Assembly: GCF_019355395.1 (NCBI RefSeq)
Contig: NZ_CP048829.1
Coordinates: 1,639,501 to 1,703,500 of the forward strand
Reading direction: 5' to 3'
Length of the DNA stretch: 64,000 bases
Origin: Chordicoccus furentiruminis
GTDB lineage: Bacteria > Bacillota > Clostridia > Lachnospirales > Lachnospiraceae
In this document: positions 25,274-34,544 of the stretch, in pieces
Layout: each line of letters starts with the position of its first letter
Position numbering within the stretch: the first letter of the stretch is position 1
The notes under the pieces: generated by a model
What the model saw: the letters and a program-made list of their open reading frames with translations, nothing else
Told to the model about the DNA's origin: nothing
Database searches by the model: none
Translations under genes and position numbers: made by a program

Positions 25274-25933
25274 ATGACGATCGGAGAACTGCTGGCTCAG
25301 TTTGGAAACAAATATCTTGTGGCGATGCTGACGACATGGAAGCTGACGGCCGTCTCCTTCGCCTTCGCGCTCCTGATCGGCGTGGCAGTGACCGTGATGC
25401 GGACCTGTCCGGTCCGGCCTCTGCGGATGCTGGGCGATTTCTATGTGCAGGTTTTCCGGAACATTCCCGGCGCGGCGCTGCTGATGGTGCTGGTCTACGC
25501 GCTGCCGTATCTCGGCGCGGTGCTGCCGTATGGAAACTGCGTGGTGATCGCGACGACGCTGATTCCGTCCGCCTTCTGCTCGGAGTATCTGATGAGCGGC
25601 ATCAACACGATCGGCATCGGCCAGATCGAGGCGGCCCGTTCGCTGGGCATGACCTTCGGGAAGATGATGCGGCGCATCGTAATTCCGCAGGCGGTGCGCT
25701 CCTCGGTGCTCCCGATGACGAATCTGCTGATCGCGACGATGCTGACGACCTCGCTCGGTTCTCAGGTTCCGCTGAACCCGCAGGAGCTGACAGGACTCGT
25801 CTCCTACATCAATACGCACGCGGTGGGCGGCGTGACCGCATTCCTCATATCGGCCCTGCTGTACTGCGCGACGGCGGTCGTGATCGGCCAGATCGGAAGC
25901 GCGATCGACCGGCGCGTGCGGATCATCCGGTGA
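25274..25933 (+). CDS. Amino-acid ABC transporter permease (first)
   Basis: This 219-residue HisM/GlnP-type permease has five helices. FYVQVFRNIPGAALLMVLVYALP is the conserved entry motif, and EAARSLGMTFGKMMRRIVIPQAVR is the EAA loop that contacts the ATPase. It forms the membrane channel with the second permease. AAAAGAGGAC lies before the ATG. It sits between the binding protein and the second permease on the same strand. Confidence 0.92.
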   Translation: MTIGELLAQFGNKYLVAMLTTWKLTAVSFAFALLIGVAVTVMRTCPVRPLRMLGDFYVQVFRNIPGAALLMVLVYALPYLGAVLPYGNCVVIATTLIPSAFCSEYLMSGINTIGIGQIEAARSLGMTFGKMMRRIVIPQAVRSSVLPMTNLLIATMLTTSLGSQVPLNPQELTGLVSYINTHAVGGVTAFLISALLYCATAVVIGQIGSAIDRRVRIIR

Positions 25934-26089
25934 ACGCCGGCCTGACGCCGTTTCATGGAGATAGATCCGGACAGGCGGCCGTCACCGGAGCGTTTCGGCG
26001 GAAAGACGCAGGGAAACAGGCCGCGGAGCGCCGGGAGGACGAACCGCGGGACAAGGCGGAAAGTCGCCGCAGAAAGGAAGACTCAGCCT

Positions 26090-26920
26090 ATGAGCGCAGA
26101 CAATCGAAGCGTACGGGACGCTCTCTACGAGACGCCGGGGCCGAAGGCACGGCGCCGGGTACGGGCTGCCACCGTCCTTTCGCTGGCGGCGATTGCATTT
26201 CTTATATGGAAATGCATCCGCCTGTTCGCGGAGAACGGCCAGCTGGACACGCGGTACTGGTCATTTTTTACAAAAATCACGACATGGCGCTTCCTCGGGA
26301 GCGGACTTCTGGGGACGCTGGCGGTGGCGGCGGCTTCCGGCGCGCTGGCCTTCGGGCTGGGGCTGCTCTTTATGCTGGGGCGGATCAGCCGGTCGGGCTG
26401 GCTCCGGGCCGTCAGCGCGGCGCTGATCGAATTCACCCGCGGCGTACCGACGCTGCTTTTCATCTATTTCTTCTTTCTGGCGGCGCCGCAGATCGGCATC
26501 ACGCTTCCGTCCTTCTGGAAGATCGCGCTGCCGGTCGCGATCTCCGCGTCGGGCGTGGTGGCGGAGGTGCTCCGCTCGGGCGTCAACGCCGTGCCGAAGG
26601 GGCAGCGGGAGGCCGCTTTGTCGCTCGGGATGCAGGAGAGCCATGCGTTCTTCCGGATCATCCTTCCTCAGGCGATGCGATACATCGTACCGTCTCTGAT
26701 CTCGGAGCTCGTGATCGTCGTCAAGGATACCACCTTTGCGTATGTGGTGAATTTCCCGGATCTGATGCAGGACGCGAAGGTGCTGATCTCCAACTACGAC
26801 GCGCTGCTGTCGGTCTATCTGACGATCGCGGTGATCTATATTCTGATTAACTACGCACTGAACAGGCTGTCGGTTTTCGCCGCGGCGAAAACGGGAACGA
26901 AGCCGGTCCTGACCCGGTAA
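26090..26920 (+). CDS. Amino-acid ABC transporter permease (second)
   Basis: This 276-residue HisM/GlnP-type permease shows [19 protein letters not shown] and the EAA loop [24 protein letters not shown]. The start at 26090 was chosen for AAAGGAAG upstream and because the in-frame stretch before it looks non-coding. A first helix and a variable linker precede the core domain. It pairs with the permease at 25274-25933, and the ATPase gene follows after 10 bases. Confidence 0.92.
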   Translation: MSADNRSVRDALYETPGPKARRRVRAATVLSLAAIAFLIWKCIRLFAENGQLDTRYWSFFTKITTWRFLGSGLLGTLAVAAASGALAFGLGLLFMLGRISRSGWLRAVSAALIEFTRGVPTLLFIYFFFLAAPQIGITLPSFWKIALPVAISASGVVAEVLRSGVNAVPKGQREAALSLGMQESHAFFRIILPQAMRYIVPSLISELVIVVKDTTFAYVVNFPDLMQDAKVLISNYDALLSVYLTIAVIYILINYALNRLSVFAAAKTGTKPVLTR

Positions 26921-26930
26921 GGAGGAACAG

Positions 26931-27689
26931 ATGGCGAATGAAACGGAGAAGGGTACGCCCCTGATCGATCTTCGGCATGTGGAAAAGCACTACGGTTCGC
27001 TGCATGTGCTGAAGGATGTGAATCTCAGCGTGGATCGCGGCGAGGTGGTCGTGATCGTCGGACCCTCCGGATCCGGAAAATCCACGCTCTGCCGGACGAT
27101 CAACCGTCTGGAAAGCATTGACAGCGGCGAGATCCGGATCGACGGCCAGCCGCTTCCGGAGGAGGGACGCGCGCTGGCTCAGGTCCGTTCCCGGATCGGG
27201 ATGGTCTTCCAGAGCTTCAATCTGTTCGCGCATAAGACGATTCTGGAAAATGTCACGCTCGCCCCGATGGATGTGCTGCATGTCCCGAAGGAAGAGGCGG
27301 AGAAGGAAGCGATGAAGCTCCTGAAGGAGGTCGGCGTCGACTCACAGGCCGGGAAAGTCCCGGCGCAGCTTTCCGGAGGCCAGCAGCAGCGTGCCGCGAT
27401 CGCCCGCTCGCTGGCGATGCACCCGAAGGCGATGCTGTTTGATGAGCCGACATCTGCACTGGATCCGGAGATGATCAATGAAGTGCTGGACGTGATGATC
27501 CGGCTCGCGAAGGACGGGATGACGATGGTGGTCGTCACCCATGAGATGAACTTTGCGCGGCGGGTGGCCGACCGGATCGTTTTTATGGCGGACGGCGCGA
27601 TTCTCGAGGAGCAGGAGCCCGAGGCGTTTTTTGCCCATCCGCGGACGGACCGGGCGAAGGAGTTTCTGGAATCCCTTCAGGGACACTGA
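26931..27689 (+). CDS. Amino-acid ABC transporter ATP-binding protein
   Basis: This 252-residue GlnQ/GluA-type ATPase has Walker [10 protein letters not shown], the Q-loop in [13 protein letters not shown], signature [16 protein letters not shown], Walker [13 protein letters not shown] and the H-loop VVTHEM. It powers uptake through the two upstream permeases. AAGGAGGAAC gives a strong ribosome site. It completes the set of binding protein, two permeases and ATPase. Confidence 0.95.
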   Translation: MANETEKGTPLIDLRHVEKHYGSLHVLKDVNLSVDRGEVVVIVGPSGSGKSTLCRTINRLESIDSGEIRIDGQPLPEEGRALAQVRSRIGMVFQSFNLFAHKTILENVTLAPMDVLHVPKEEAEKEAMKLLKEVGVDSQAGKVPAQLSGGQQQRAAIARSLAMHPKAMLFDEPTSALDPEMINEVLDVMIRLAKDGMTMVVVTHEMNFARRVADRIVFMADGAILEEQEPEAFFAHPRTDRAKEFLESLQGH

Positions 27690-27826
27690 GAAGGAAAAAC
27701 GCCGGAAATCCGGCGGAAAGGGGATGCAGTCCGCGGCAGACGCGGGCTGAGAGAAAACAGTACCGCGGCGGACAGCCGGATCAGCGGCCGCCGGCGGATG
27801 CATGTTACTGGAAAAGAGGGGGAAAA

Positions 27827-28513
27827 ATGCGAGCGATTCGGATTGTGATTCCGGTTCTGCCTTGCAATATTGATCACTATATTGACGCGATGCGGGCTTT
27901 GGGAGCGGAGCCGCTGGTGCGGACCGACGCGGAAGGGCTGGACGCCGGTTCGTTTGACGGCCTGCTGCTTCCGGGAGGAGGCGATATTGATCCGGCCTGC
28001 TACGGATGCGAGAACCGGGCCTGCATGATGGTCAGTGACGCGCTGGACGACCTGCAGAGCGCCTATCTGGACGCGGCGGTCCGGGCGGGAAAGCCGGTGT
28101 TCGGGATCTGCCGGGGGCATCAGCTGGTAAACGTCTATTTCGGAGGGACGCTGATTCAGGACGTGGGAACGGCCCGGGTGCATGCACGGGACGTGCTGAC
28201 GGGCCCGGACAAGCGTCACGAAGCGGCGGTGAGCGGACCAGATTCCTATCTGCGGCCACTGTACGGCGACCGGTTTCGCATCAACAGTTCGCACCATCAG
28301 GCTGTCGACCGGCTCGGCGAAGGGATGACCGCCGACCTCTACAGCGTCGGGGACCATCTGATCGAGGCTGCGCATCACCGGACCAAACCGGTCTGGACAG
28401 TGCAGTGGCATCCGGAGAGGTGCTTCCCGAGTGAGGAAGAGCCGGATCTTGTGGACGGGAGGACCGTTCTCCGGTTCTTTCTCGACCGGGTGCGGGAGCG
28501 GATGACGGAGTGA
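27827..28513 (+). CDS. Gamma-glutamyl-gamma-aminobutyrate hydrolase family protein (peptidase C26)
   Basis: This 228-residue class I glutamine amidotransferase-like hydrolase has LLLPGGGDIDPACYG, the nucleophile elbow FGICRGHQLVNVYFGG (catalytic Cys) and VQWHPER (catalytic His). PuuD relatives cleave gamma-glutamyl bonds, for example in gamma-glutamyl-GABA. Its place after a glutamate-type importer suggests that gamma-glutamyl compounds are taken up and trimmed; that is inference. A TGCATGTTAC motif (27799-27808) stands 18 bases before the ATG, and GAGGGGG is the ribosome site. Confidence 0.85.
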   Translation: MRAIRIVIPVLPCNIDHYIDAMRALGAEPLVRTDAEGLDAGSFDGLLLPGGGDIDPACYGCENRACMMVSDALDDLQSAYLDAAVRAGKPVFGICRGHQLVNVYFGGTLIQDVGTARVHARDVLTGPDKRHEAAVSGPDSYLRPLYGDRFRINSSHHQAVDRLGEGMTADLYSVGDHLIEAAHHRTKPVWTVQWHPERCFPSEEEPDLVDGRTVLRFFLDRVRERMTE

Positions 28514-28619
28514 AAGGACGGCTCATGCCGGCGGAAGAGACAATACACACGGCGAGGCGAATGCTGTGCAGCCCGCTCGCGCCGGGCGGGAGCGGACGAT
28601 ACAGTGACGAAGGGAGGTC

Positions 28620-29342
28620 ATGCCTATGTATTACGGCGGGTACGGCTACGGGGGAATTTATTTCGACTGGACATGGATTCTGCTGATTCTCGGGACGGTG
28701 GTCTGCCTGATCGCATCGGGCGTCATGCAGTCCATCGCGGGAAAGTACGCGAAGGTGCCCGCGTCAAGCGGCGTCACGGGCCGTGAGGCCGCGCGGACGA
28801 TTCTTCAGTCAGCAGGCGTCTATAACGTTCAGGTGGGACATATTTCGGGCCGTCTGTCGGATCATTATGATCCGCGGACCAAGGTCGTGAATCTCGCGGA
28901 CGAGAGCTTTGACAGCGCTTCGATCACCGGGATCGGCGTCGCGGCCCACGAGTGCGGCCACGCGATTCAGGACCACATCGGCTATCTGCCGCTGCGGATC
29001 CGCTCCGCTCTGGTTCCGGCGGTCAATATCGGCCAGAACCTCGGCTGGCCGCTGTTTCTGATCGGGCTGATCTTCAGCATGCAGCCGCTTCTGACGGCTG
29101 GCATCCTGCTTTTCTCGATCGCGGTGCTGTTCCAGCTGGTGACGCTTCCGGTGGAGATCGACGCGTCCCGCCGCGGCCTTCAGATGCTGAAGCGTACCGG
29201 ACTGGTCGAAGAGCGGGAGCGCGGAATGGCCCGCAGCGTGCTGATCGCCGCGGCGATGACCTATGTCGCCGGGCTCGCGTCCTCGCTCCTCCAGCTTCTG
29301 CGTCTGGTGATTCTGGCGAACAGCAGCCGGCGGGACGACTGA
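28620..29342 (+). CDS. YugP-type zinc metallopeptidase (membrane)
   Basis: This 240-residue protein has an N-terminal membrane segment, the zinc-binding motif VAAHECGHAIQDHIGYLPLRIRS, two or three more helices, and LPVEIDASRRGLQML. All are typical of the YugP/peptidase-like family of unknown substrate. ATG 28620 lies only 2 bases from GGAGG, so the in-frame ATG at 28626 is an equally good start. It stands alone between the C26 gene and a tRNA gene. Confidence 0.9.
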   Translation: MPMYYGGYGYGGIYFDWTWILLILGTVVCLIASGVMQSIAGKYAKVPASSGVTGREAARTILQSAGVYNVQVGHISGRLSDHYDPRTKVVNLADESFDSASITGIGVAAHECGHAIQDHIGYLPLRIRSALVPAVNIGQNLGWPLFLIGLIFSMQPLLTAGILLFSIAVLFQLVTLPVEIDASRRGLQMLKRTGLVEERERGMARSVLIAAAMTYVAGLASSLLQLLRLVILANSSRRDD

Positions 29343-29424
29343 AGACGACGCGCAGTGCGGAGGGATCCGGGTGGACGGCCAGCAGATCATCATCACCAGA
29401 AACGGAAGATTATAAAATTCCCTG

Positions 29425-29454
29425 TTGCCAAAACCCCATCCGGCATGGTATAGT
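29425..29454 (+). promoter_or_regulatory. Promoter of tRNA-Glu
   Basis: TTGCCA (29425-29430) and TATAGT (29449-29454) are 18 bases apart and place the start of transcription at or just before the tRNA 5' end. Confidence 0.65.
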
Positions 29455-29460
29455 CTTCGT

Positions 29461-29532
29461 GGCCGGTTGGTCAAGCGGCTAAGACGCCGCCCTCTCACGG
29501 CGGAATCAAGGGTTCGATTCCCTTACCGGCTA
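29461..29532 (+). tRNA. tRNA-Glu (anticodon CTC)
   Basis: The cloverleaf is complete. The acceptor is GGCCGGT/ACCGGCT with a G1-U72 wobble, the D stem GTC/GAC, the anticodon stem CCGCC/GGCGG around loop CTCTCAC giving CTC, and the T stem AAGGG/CCCTT around TTCGATT, ending with discriminator A. CCA is not encoded. It reads GAG, a common codon in this GC-rich genome. Confidence 0.92.
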
Positions 29533-29534
29533 CG

Positions 29535-29568
29535 AAAGCTCTCATGCAGGCTGCATGAGAGCTTTTTT
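29535..29568 (+). terminator. Terminator after tRNA-Glu
   Basis: AAAGCTCTCATGCA pairs perfectly with TGCATGAGAGCTTT and is followed by a T-run. Confidence 0.88.
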
Positions 29569-29601
29569 CGTTGCAGAGGCGGCAGAAAGGAGGAAGCGGC
29601 G

Positions 29602-30333
29602 TTGCAGAAGCGATGCGACTGCGCGTTTTACGGGAAGGATACCTGGTGCATTTCCAGAATCCGGCTGTTCAGAGATTTCTCGCCGGAGATCCAGAAGCAG
29701 CTGATCCGTGAGGCGGCTCATTCGGAGCATCCGAAGGGAAGCACGCTGGTTTCCGAGGGGGATGAAATCCGGTCGGTACTGATCATACGGAGCGGCAAGG
29801 TCAAGACCCGCCGCATCGAGGCTTCCGGCGAGGAGCATATTCTGGATGTACTGCACGACGGCCAGGCGGTCTGGCATGGCATTTTTCTGAAGAATCCGCA
29901 ATACCGCTATGATGTTGTCTGTCTGACGGACGTGACGCTATGCGAGATTCCGAGAGAGGAGCTGACCGGCGTTTTCAGGAGGAATCCGCAGGTGTCCATG
30001 AATCTCATCGAGATGCTGAGCACCGAGCTGGAGGAGGCAGAGGAGAAAATCCTGCTGCTGTCGATCCGGGAACCGCAGAAACGGATCGCGGAGTTTCTTC
30101 TCTGGCGGGATCATCGCTGTCTCGGCGACGAGATCCATCTGAAGCTCGATGACATCGCGTCTTCCGTCAACCTCCGGATCGAGACGGTGAGCCGGAATCT
30201 CGTTCGGATGGAACGGGAAGAACTGGTGGCGCGCGTGGGAAGAGGGCGGCTTAAGGTGCTGGACAGAGAGCGGCTCCGGGCGTACGCAGGGGAGGAGGAG
30301 GGGCACGTTTTGTCCGACGGAAAAAACATCTGA
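29602..30333 (+). CDS. Crp/Fnr family regulator, FNR-like
   Basis: This 243-residue regulator has an N-terminal cysteine cluster (Cys5, Cys7, Cys16), a cyclic-nucleotide-fold sensor domain (PKGSTLVSEGDEIRSVLIIRSG), a dimer helix and a C-terminal winged helix. The recognition helix region reads LDDIASSVNLRIETVSRNLVRME. E-SR resembles the E-SR contacts of FNR rather than the RE-SR of CRP. The cysteines suggest an oxygen-labile cluster, though their spacing differs from E. coli FNR. The TTG at 29602 is taken as the start because AGGAGG is 8 bases upstream. A perfect FNR box lies just past the stop, ahead of pflA. Confidence 0.85.
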   Translation: MQKRCDCAFYGKDTWCISRIRLFRDFSPEIQKQLIREAAHSEHPKGSTLVSEGDEIRSVLIIRSGKVKTRRIEASGEEHILDVLHDGQAVWHGIFLKNPQYRYDVVCLTDVTLCEIPREELTGVFRRNPQVSMNLIEMLSTELEEAEEKILLLSIREPQKRIAEFLLWRDHRCLGDEIHLKLDDIASSVNLRIETVSRNLVRMEREELVARVGRGRLKVLDRERLRAYAGEEEGHVLSDGKNI

Positions 30334-30336
30334 TAT

Positions 30337-30378
30337 TTGATCCTGATCAAAGAACTGAAGACGGACTTCTGGTATCTT
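30337..30378 (+). promoter_or_regulatory. FNR box and promoter of the pfl operon
   Basis: TTGAT-CCTG-ATCAA (30337-30350) is a perfect FNR consensus. A -10-like TATCTT (30373-30378) predicts a start near 30385, which would centre the box at about -41.5, the classic class II activating position. No good -35 hexamer is needed or seen. Confidence 0.75.
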
Positions 30379-30601
30379 CAAGGTGTCCTGAGAAGAGCGG
30401 AGGATGAATCGCCTGTCCCGAATCCGGGGCGGGCGATTTGTGTATGACAGGAGCCAGGCAGACAGGGCGGCAGCGGGGTCCCGCTGTATCGGACGGCAAA
30501 ACTTTCCGGAGACGGTGCAGGGCAGCGGCGGGGCTTCTGACGGCGCCGGGCGGCAAAAGACCGTACGGGATCCGCCGGCCCGCAGGAAGAAAGGAAGGAA
30601 G

Positions 30602-31366
30602 ATGACCAGAGGCAGGATTCATTCGATTGAGACGTTCGGGTCGGTGGACGGGCCGGGGATCCGGTTCGTGGTTTTTCTGAAGGGCTGTGCGATGCGGTGC
30701 CGGTTCTGTCATAACGCGGATACATGGGACGGCCGGTCCGACGACTGCCGGACAGCGGATGAGGTGATGGCGCAGGCGCTCCGGTACAGGAGCTACTGGG
30801 GCAGCCGGGGAGGCATCACAGTTTCGGGCGGCGAACCGCTTCTTCAGATTGATTTCCTGCTGGAGCTCTTCCGGAAGGCGAAGGCGGCAGGAATCCACAC
30901 GGCGATCGATACGGCGGGGCAGCCGTTTACGAAAGAGGAGCCGTGGTTCGGAAAGTTCCGGGAACTGATGCGGTACACCGACCTGCTGCTTGTGGACATC
31001 AAGCAGATCCGGCCGCTGAAGCATGTACGGCTGACCGGCGTACCGAACGGCAATATTCTGGACATGATCCGGTATCTCGATTCGATCGGGAAGCCGGTCT
31101 GGATCCGTCAGGTGCTCGTGCCCGGGTGGACGGACGATCCGGAGGATCTGAAGGAGGAGAGAAGGTTCCTCGATACCCTTCACAATGTGGAGCGGGTGGA
31201 GGTTCTCCCCTATCACACGATGGGCGCCTACAAGTGGGAGAAGCTCGGCGTTCCGTATCCGCTGGCCGGGGTCCGGCCTCCGACGGAGGAACAGGTGAGG
31301 CAGGCAGAGGCGATCCTCGGCGCCGGGGAATTCGCCGGGCAGCCGGAGGCGGGCCGGACGGCGTGA
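30602..31366 (+). CDS. pflA: Pyruvate formate-lyase activating enzyme
   Basis: This 254-residue radical SAM enzyme installs the glycyl radical on Pfl[21 protein letters not shown] leads to the C-x3-C-x2-C cluster motif (Cys29, Cys33, Cys36). [19 protein letters not shown] and [15 protein letters not shown] follow in the family's order. ATG 30602 follows AGGAAGGAAG closely; the frame upstream is a leader. Here the activase gene precedes pflB, the reverse of many genomes. Both are probably driven from the FNR-box promoter. Confidence 0.93.
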   Translation: MTRGRIHSIETFGSVDGPGIRFVVFLKGCAMRCRFCHNADTWDGRSDDCRTADEVMAQALRYRSYWGSRGGITVSGGEPLLQIDFLLELFRKAKAAGIHTAIDTAGQPFTKEEPWFGKFRELMRYTDLLLVDIKQIRPLKHVRLTGVPNGNILDMIRYLDSIGKPVWIRQVLVPGWTDDPEDLKEERRFLDTLHNVERVEVLPYHTMGAYKWEKLGVPYPLAGVRPPTEEQVRQAEAILGAGEFAGQPEAGRTA

Positions 31367-31538
31367 GACGGCCGGCCCGGCGCACAAAAGACTGCCTCAC
31401 GGCGGGATGAGCAGGCCGGTGCACAAAAAGCCCGCCATGCGGCGGAATGCTCAGACAGATGCTCAAAGAGCCAGTCCGCAGCGGCTTCCGGATGCATGTT
31501 CCGGATCGAATGACGAAAAGAGAGAAAGGAAGGAAAAG

Positions 31539-33803
31539 ATGAGAGAGGCATGGCGAAACTTTCGGGGAAACAGATGGACCGATGAGATCGACGTGAGAGC
31601 CTTCATTCAGGATAACTATACGCCCTATGACGGAGACGAGAGCTTTCTTGAGGGGCCGACGGAGGCGACCGAAGCGCTCTGGAACCGGGTGCAGGAGCTG
31701 CAGAAGGAAGAGCGCCGGAAGGGCGGCGTGCTGTCCTGCGAGACGGAAGTGGTTTCCGGACTGACCGCCTACGGGCCGGGCTATATCGATCCCGCGCGGA
31801 AGGATCAGGAGAAGATCGTGGGTCTTCAGACGGATCAGCCGCTGAAGCGGGCCTTCATGCCCTACGGCGGCATCAAGATGGCCGAGGAAGCGGCTGAAAA
31901 CTACGGCTATCACGTCAACGACAAATTCCACAAAATCTTCACGGAATACCACAAGACCCATAATCAGGCGGTGTTCGACGCCTATACGCCGGAGATGCGG
32001 AAGGCGAGACATTCCCATATCATCACAGGGCTGCCCGACACCTACGGACGCGGCCGGATCGTCGGGGACTACAGAAGAGTCGCGCTGTACGGCATCGATG
32101 CGTTGATCGCGTGGAAGCAGGAGGATTTCGCGAACTGCGGCGACGGTACGATGACCGATGACATCATCCGCCAGAGGGAGGAGATCACCGACCAGATCCG
32201 CGCACTCAAGGGCATGAAGCAGATGGCGGCGGCGTACGGCTTCGATATCTCCGGTCCGGCCCGCAGCGCCCGGGAGGCAGTTCAGTGGCTGTACTTCGGC
32301 TATCTGGCAGCGATCAAGACGCAGAACGGCGCCGCGATGTCCGTCGGCCGGATCTCCACCTTCCTCGACATCTACATCGAACGGGATCTCCGGGAGGGTA
32401 CGCTCACGGAGCGGGAGGCGCAGGAGCTGATCGACCATCTGACGATGAAGTTCCGGATGGTGAAGTTTGCCCGGATTCCGAGCTACAACCAGCTGTTTTC
32501 CGGCGACCCGGTCTGGGCGACGCTGGAGGTGGCCGGCACCGGCCTCGACGGCCGCCCGATGGTCACAAAGAATGACTTCCGGTTCCTCCATACGCTGGAG
32601 AATATGGGTCCGTCGCCGGAACCGAACCTCACGGTGCTCTACAGCTCCCGCCTTCCGAAGGCCTTCAAGGCCTACGCGGCGGCGATCTCGATCCGTACCT
32701 CCTCGATCCAGTACGAGAACGACGATGTGATGAAACCCGTCTGGGGCGACGACTACAGCATCTGCTGCTGCGTCAGCGCGACGCAGACCGGAAAGGAGAT
32801 GCAGTTCTTCGGGGCGAGAGCCAATCTCGCGAAATGCCTCCTGTACGCGATCAACGGCGGAAAGGATGAAAAATTCACCGACAAGGACGGCTCGCCCATG
32901 CAGGTGGGGCCGGAGTACGCGCCGATCACGTCCGAATACCTCGACTACGGCGAGGTTGTGGAGAAGTACGACCGGATGATGGACTGGCTGGCCGGCCTCT
33001 ACGTCAATACGCTGAACCTGATTCAGTACATGCACGACAAATACTATTACGAGGCTGCGGAGATGGCTCTGATCGACACCGACGTCAGGAGAACCTTCGC
33101 CACCGGCATCGCCGGCTTCAGCCATGTCGTCGACTCGCTCTCCGCGATCCGATACGCGAAGGTGAAGACGGTCCGGGCGGAGAACGGGATGGTCACGGAT
33201 TATCAGGTGGAAGGCACGTTCCCGCGGTACGGCAATGACGACGAACGCGCCGACGCCATCGCCGTCTGGCTTCTGAAGACCTTCATGAAGAAGATCCGTA
33301 AGCACCATACCTACCGGAATTCCGAGCCGACGACGTCCATTCTGACGATCACCTCCAACGTGGTCTACGGGAAGGCCACCGGTGCGCTTCCGGACGGCAG
33401 AGCGGCCTATACGCCGTTTTCACCGGGTGCGAATCCGGCGTACGGAGCGGAGCAGAACGGACTGCTCGCCTCCCTCAACAGCGTGGCGAAGCTTCCGTAC
33501 ACATGGGCGCTGGACGGCATCTCCAACACGCAGACGATCCATCCGGACGCGCTCGGACACAGTGAGGACGAGAGAAAGGAAAATCTCGTCAGCGTGCTGG
33601 ACGGCTATTTCGATCAGGGCGCGCACCATCTTAACGTCAATGTCTTCGGCATCGAGAAGCTGAAGGACGCGATGGAGCATCCGGAGAAGCCGGAGTACGC
33701 GAACTTCACGATCCGGGTCAGCGGCTACGCGGTCAAATTCATCGATCTGACCCGTGAGCAGCAGCTTGACGTCATCGCGCGTCAGGCGCATAAGAGAATG
33801 TGA
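31539..33803 (+). CDS. pflB: Formate C-acetyltransferase (pyruvate formate-lyase)
   Basis: This 754-residue glycyl-radical enzyme converts pyruvate and CoA to acetyl-CoA and formate under anaerobiosis. The active-site cysteines lie in [12 protein letters not shown] (Cys409-411, with one more Cys than the usual pair). The radical glycine is Gly729 in RVSGYAVKF near the C-terminus. [19 protein letters not shown] is the family N-terminus. AGGAAGGAAAAG precedes the ATG. TGCATGTTCC (31493-31502) lies 36 bases ahead of the start. It is downstream of pflA with a 172-base gap. Confidence 0.96.
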   Translation: MREAWRNFRGNRWTDEIDVRAFIQDNYTPYDGDESFLEGPTEATEALWNRVQELQKEERRKGGVLSCETEVVSGLTAYGPGYIDPARKDQEKIVGLQTDQPLKRAFMPYGGIKMAEEAAENYGYHVNDKFHKIFTEYHKTHNQAVFDAYTPEMRKARHSHIITGLPDTYGRGRIVGDYRRVALYGIDALIAWKQEDFANCGDGTMTDDIIRQREEITDQIRALKGMKQMAAAYGFDISGPARSAREAVQWLYFGYLAAIKTQNGAAMSVGRISTFLDIYIERDLREGTLTEREAQELIDHLTMKFRMVKFARIPSYNQLFSGDPVWATLEVAGTGLDGRPMVTKNDFRFLHTLENMGPSPEPNLTVLYSSRLPKAFKAYAAAISIRTSSIQYENDDVMKPVWGDDYSICCCVSATQTGKEMQFFGARANLAKCLLYAINGGKDEKFTDKDGSPMQVGPEYAPITSEYLDYGEVVEKYDRMMDWLAGLYVNTLNLIQYMHDKYYYEAAEMALIDTDVRRTFATGIAGFSHVVDSLSAIRYAKVKTVRAENGMVTDYQVEGTFPRYGNDDERADAIAVWLLKTFMKKIRKHHTYRNSEPTTSILTITSNVVYGKATGALPDGRAAYTPFSPGANPAYGAEQNGLLASLNSVAKLPYTWALDGISNTQTIHPDALGHSEDERKENLVSVLDGYFDQGAHHLNVNVFGIEKLKDAMEHPEKPEYANFTIRVSGYAVKFIDLTREQQLDVIARQAHKRM

Positions 33804-33928
33804 CAGGCATCCGTCGGCGGCGCGCGTCCGGGGGAATGGGTGTCCGCGGCGCGGACGGGCGCCGCGGGCCGGCGGAAGCGCCGCCGCCCGTCAGATTCAC
33901 CAAATTTTGCCAAAGCGGCAGTCCGCTC

Positions 33929-33956
33929 TTGCATCTGCAATATCTTGTGCTATCAT
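33929..33956 (+). promoter_or_regulatory. Promoter of the small HTH gene
   Basis: TTGCAT (33929-33934) and TATCAT (33951-33956) are 16 bases apart, 36 bases before the start of the 55-residue protein. Confidence 0.5.
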
Positions 33957-33992
33957 AGAAAAAGATGCGCAAAATCGTGTGGAGGCGTGGAG

Positions 33993-34160
33993 ATGAACGG
34001 AGAAGTACAGTCTGGGATTGACGCGGGAAAAAGATCAGTGATCGCGCAGCTGCTGCGCCGCGGCGAGTCGGTGGAGCGGATCTCGACGATCTGCCATGTG
34101 CCGGCGATGGAGGTCGAGCGGATTCTCGACCGGATGGTTCGTCTCGCCTGCTTCGACTGA
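33993..34160 (+). CDS. Small helix-turn-helix protein (55 residues)
   Basis: This short protein reads as two helices with a turn: SVIAQLLRRGESVERISTI, then HVPAMEVERILDRM. The pattern resembles the C-terminal helix-turn-helix tail of Rpn/PD-(D/E)XK transposase-like proteins and small DNA-binding proteins. GTGGAGGCGTGGAG supplies a ribosome site, a promoter is visible upstream and a terminator follows, so it is probably expressed. I do not recognise a named family. It could be a regulator or a relic of a larger protein. Confidence 0.55.
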   Translation: MNGEVQSGIDAGKRSVIAQLLRRGESVERISTICHVPAMEVERILDRMVRLACFD

Positions 34161-34229
34161 AACGGTCCGGCAAGACCGGCTCCGGATCCAAAACATGCAA
34201 TCGATTTCATAAACAGAGCGCCTAAAATC

Positions 34230-34272
34230 GCCGCCGGTCTGATCCTTCCGATGGTCAGACTGGCGGCGTTTT
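34230..34272 (+). terminator. Terminator after the small HTH gene
   Basis: GCCGCCGGTCTGA (34230-34242) pairs with TCAGACTGGCGGC with one mismatch and is followed by GTTTT. Confidence 0.75.
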
Positions 34273-34391
34273 GGCATGAGCGGGTGAGCGGGCGGGTGCA
34301 TGTTCCACAAAAAAACGGAAATCTCCGGCGGGGTATTGTTTCAGTGTTCACCCGCAATTTATCATCGCTTTAGCGCACTAAAATTTATGCA

Positions 34392-34420
34392 TTGACAAGG
34401 AGGAAACGCAAGGCTATAGT
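34392..34420 (+). promoter_or_regulatory. Promoter of the liv binding-protein gene
   Basis: TTGACA (34392-34397) and TATAGT (34415-34420) are separated by exactly 17 bases. Confidence 0.8.
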
Positions 34421-34544
34421 ATTGAACTGATTCAGAACGTAGGGTTCGTGTATATCGGATCAAACAAAAAGAGCGGATTCGAGTACGGCGGAACGGACAT
34501 TCTGGTCATCCATTCGATCCTTATGAATAGAAGGAGGAACTGTT

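Larger units (their letters stand above)
34161..34544. other. Intergenic region between the HTH gene and the liv operon
   Basis: No credible gene is seen. It contains AAACATGCAA (34191-34200), a terminator (34230-34272), TGCATGTTCC (34297-34306), and the liv promoter (34392-34420) with a leader of about 120 bases. Confidence 0.6.

Noticed and set aside
30999-33308. A 769-codon minus-strand frame opposite pflB.
   Set aside because: The plus strand encodes pyruvate formate-lyase with all active-site motifs; the antisense frame has none.
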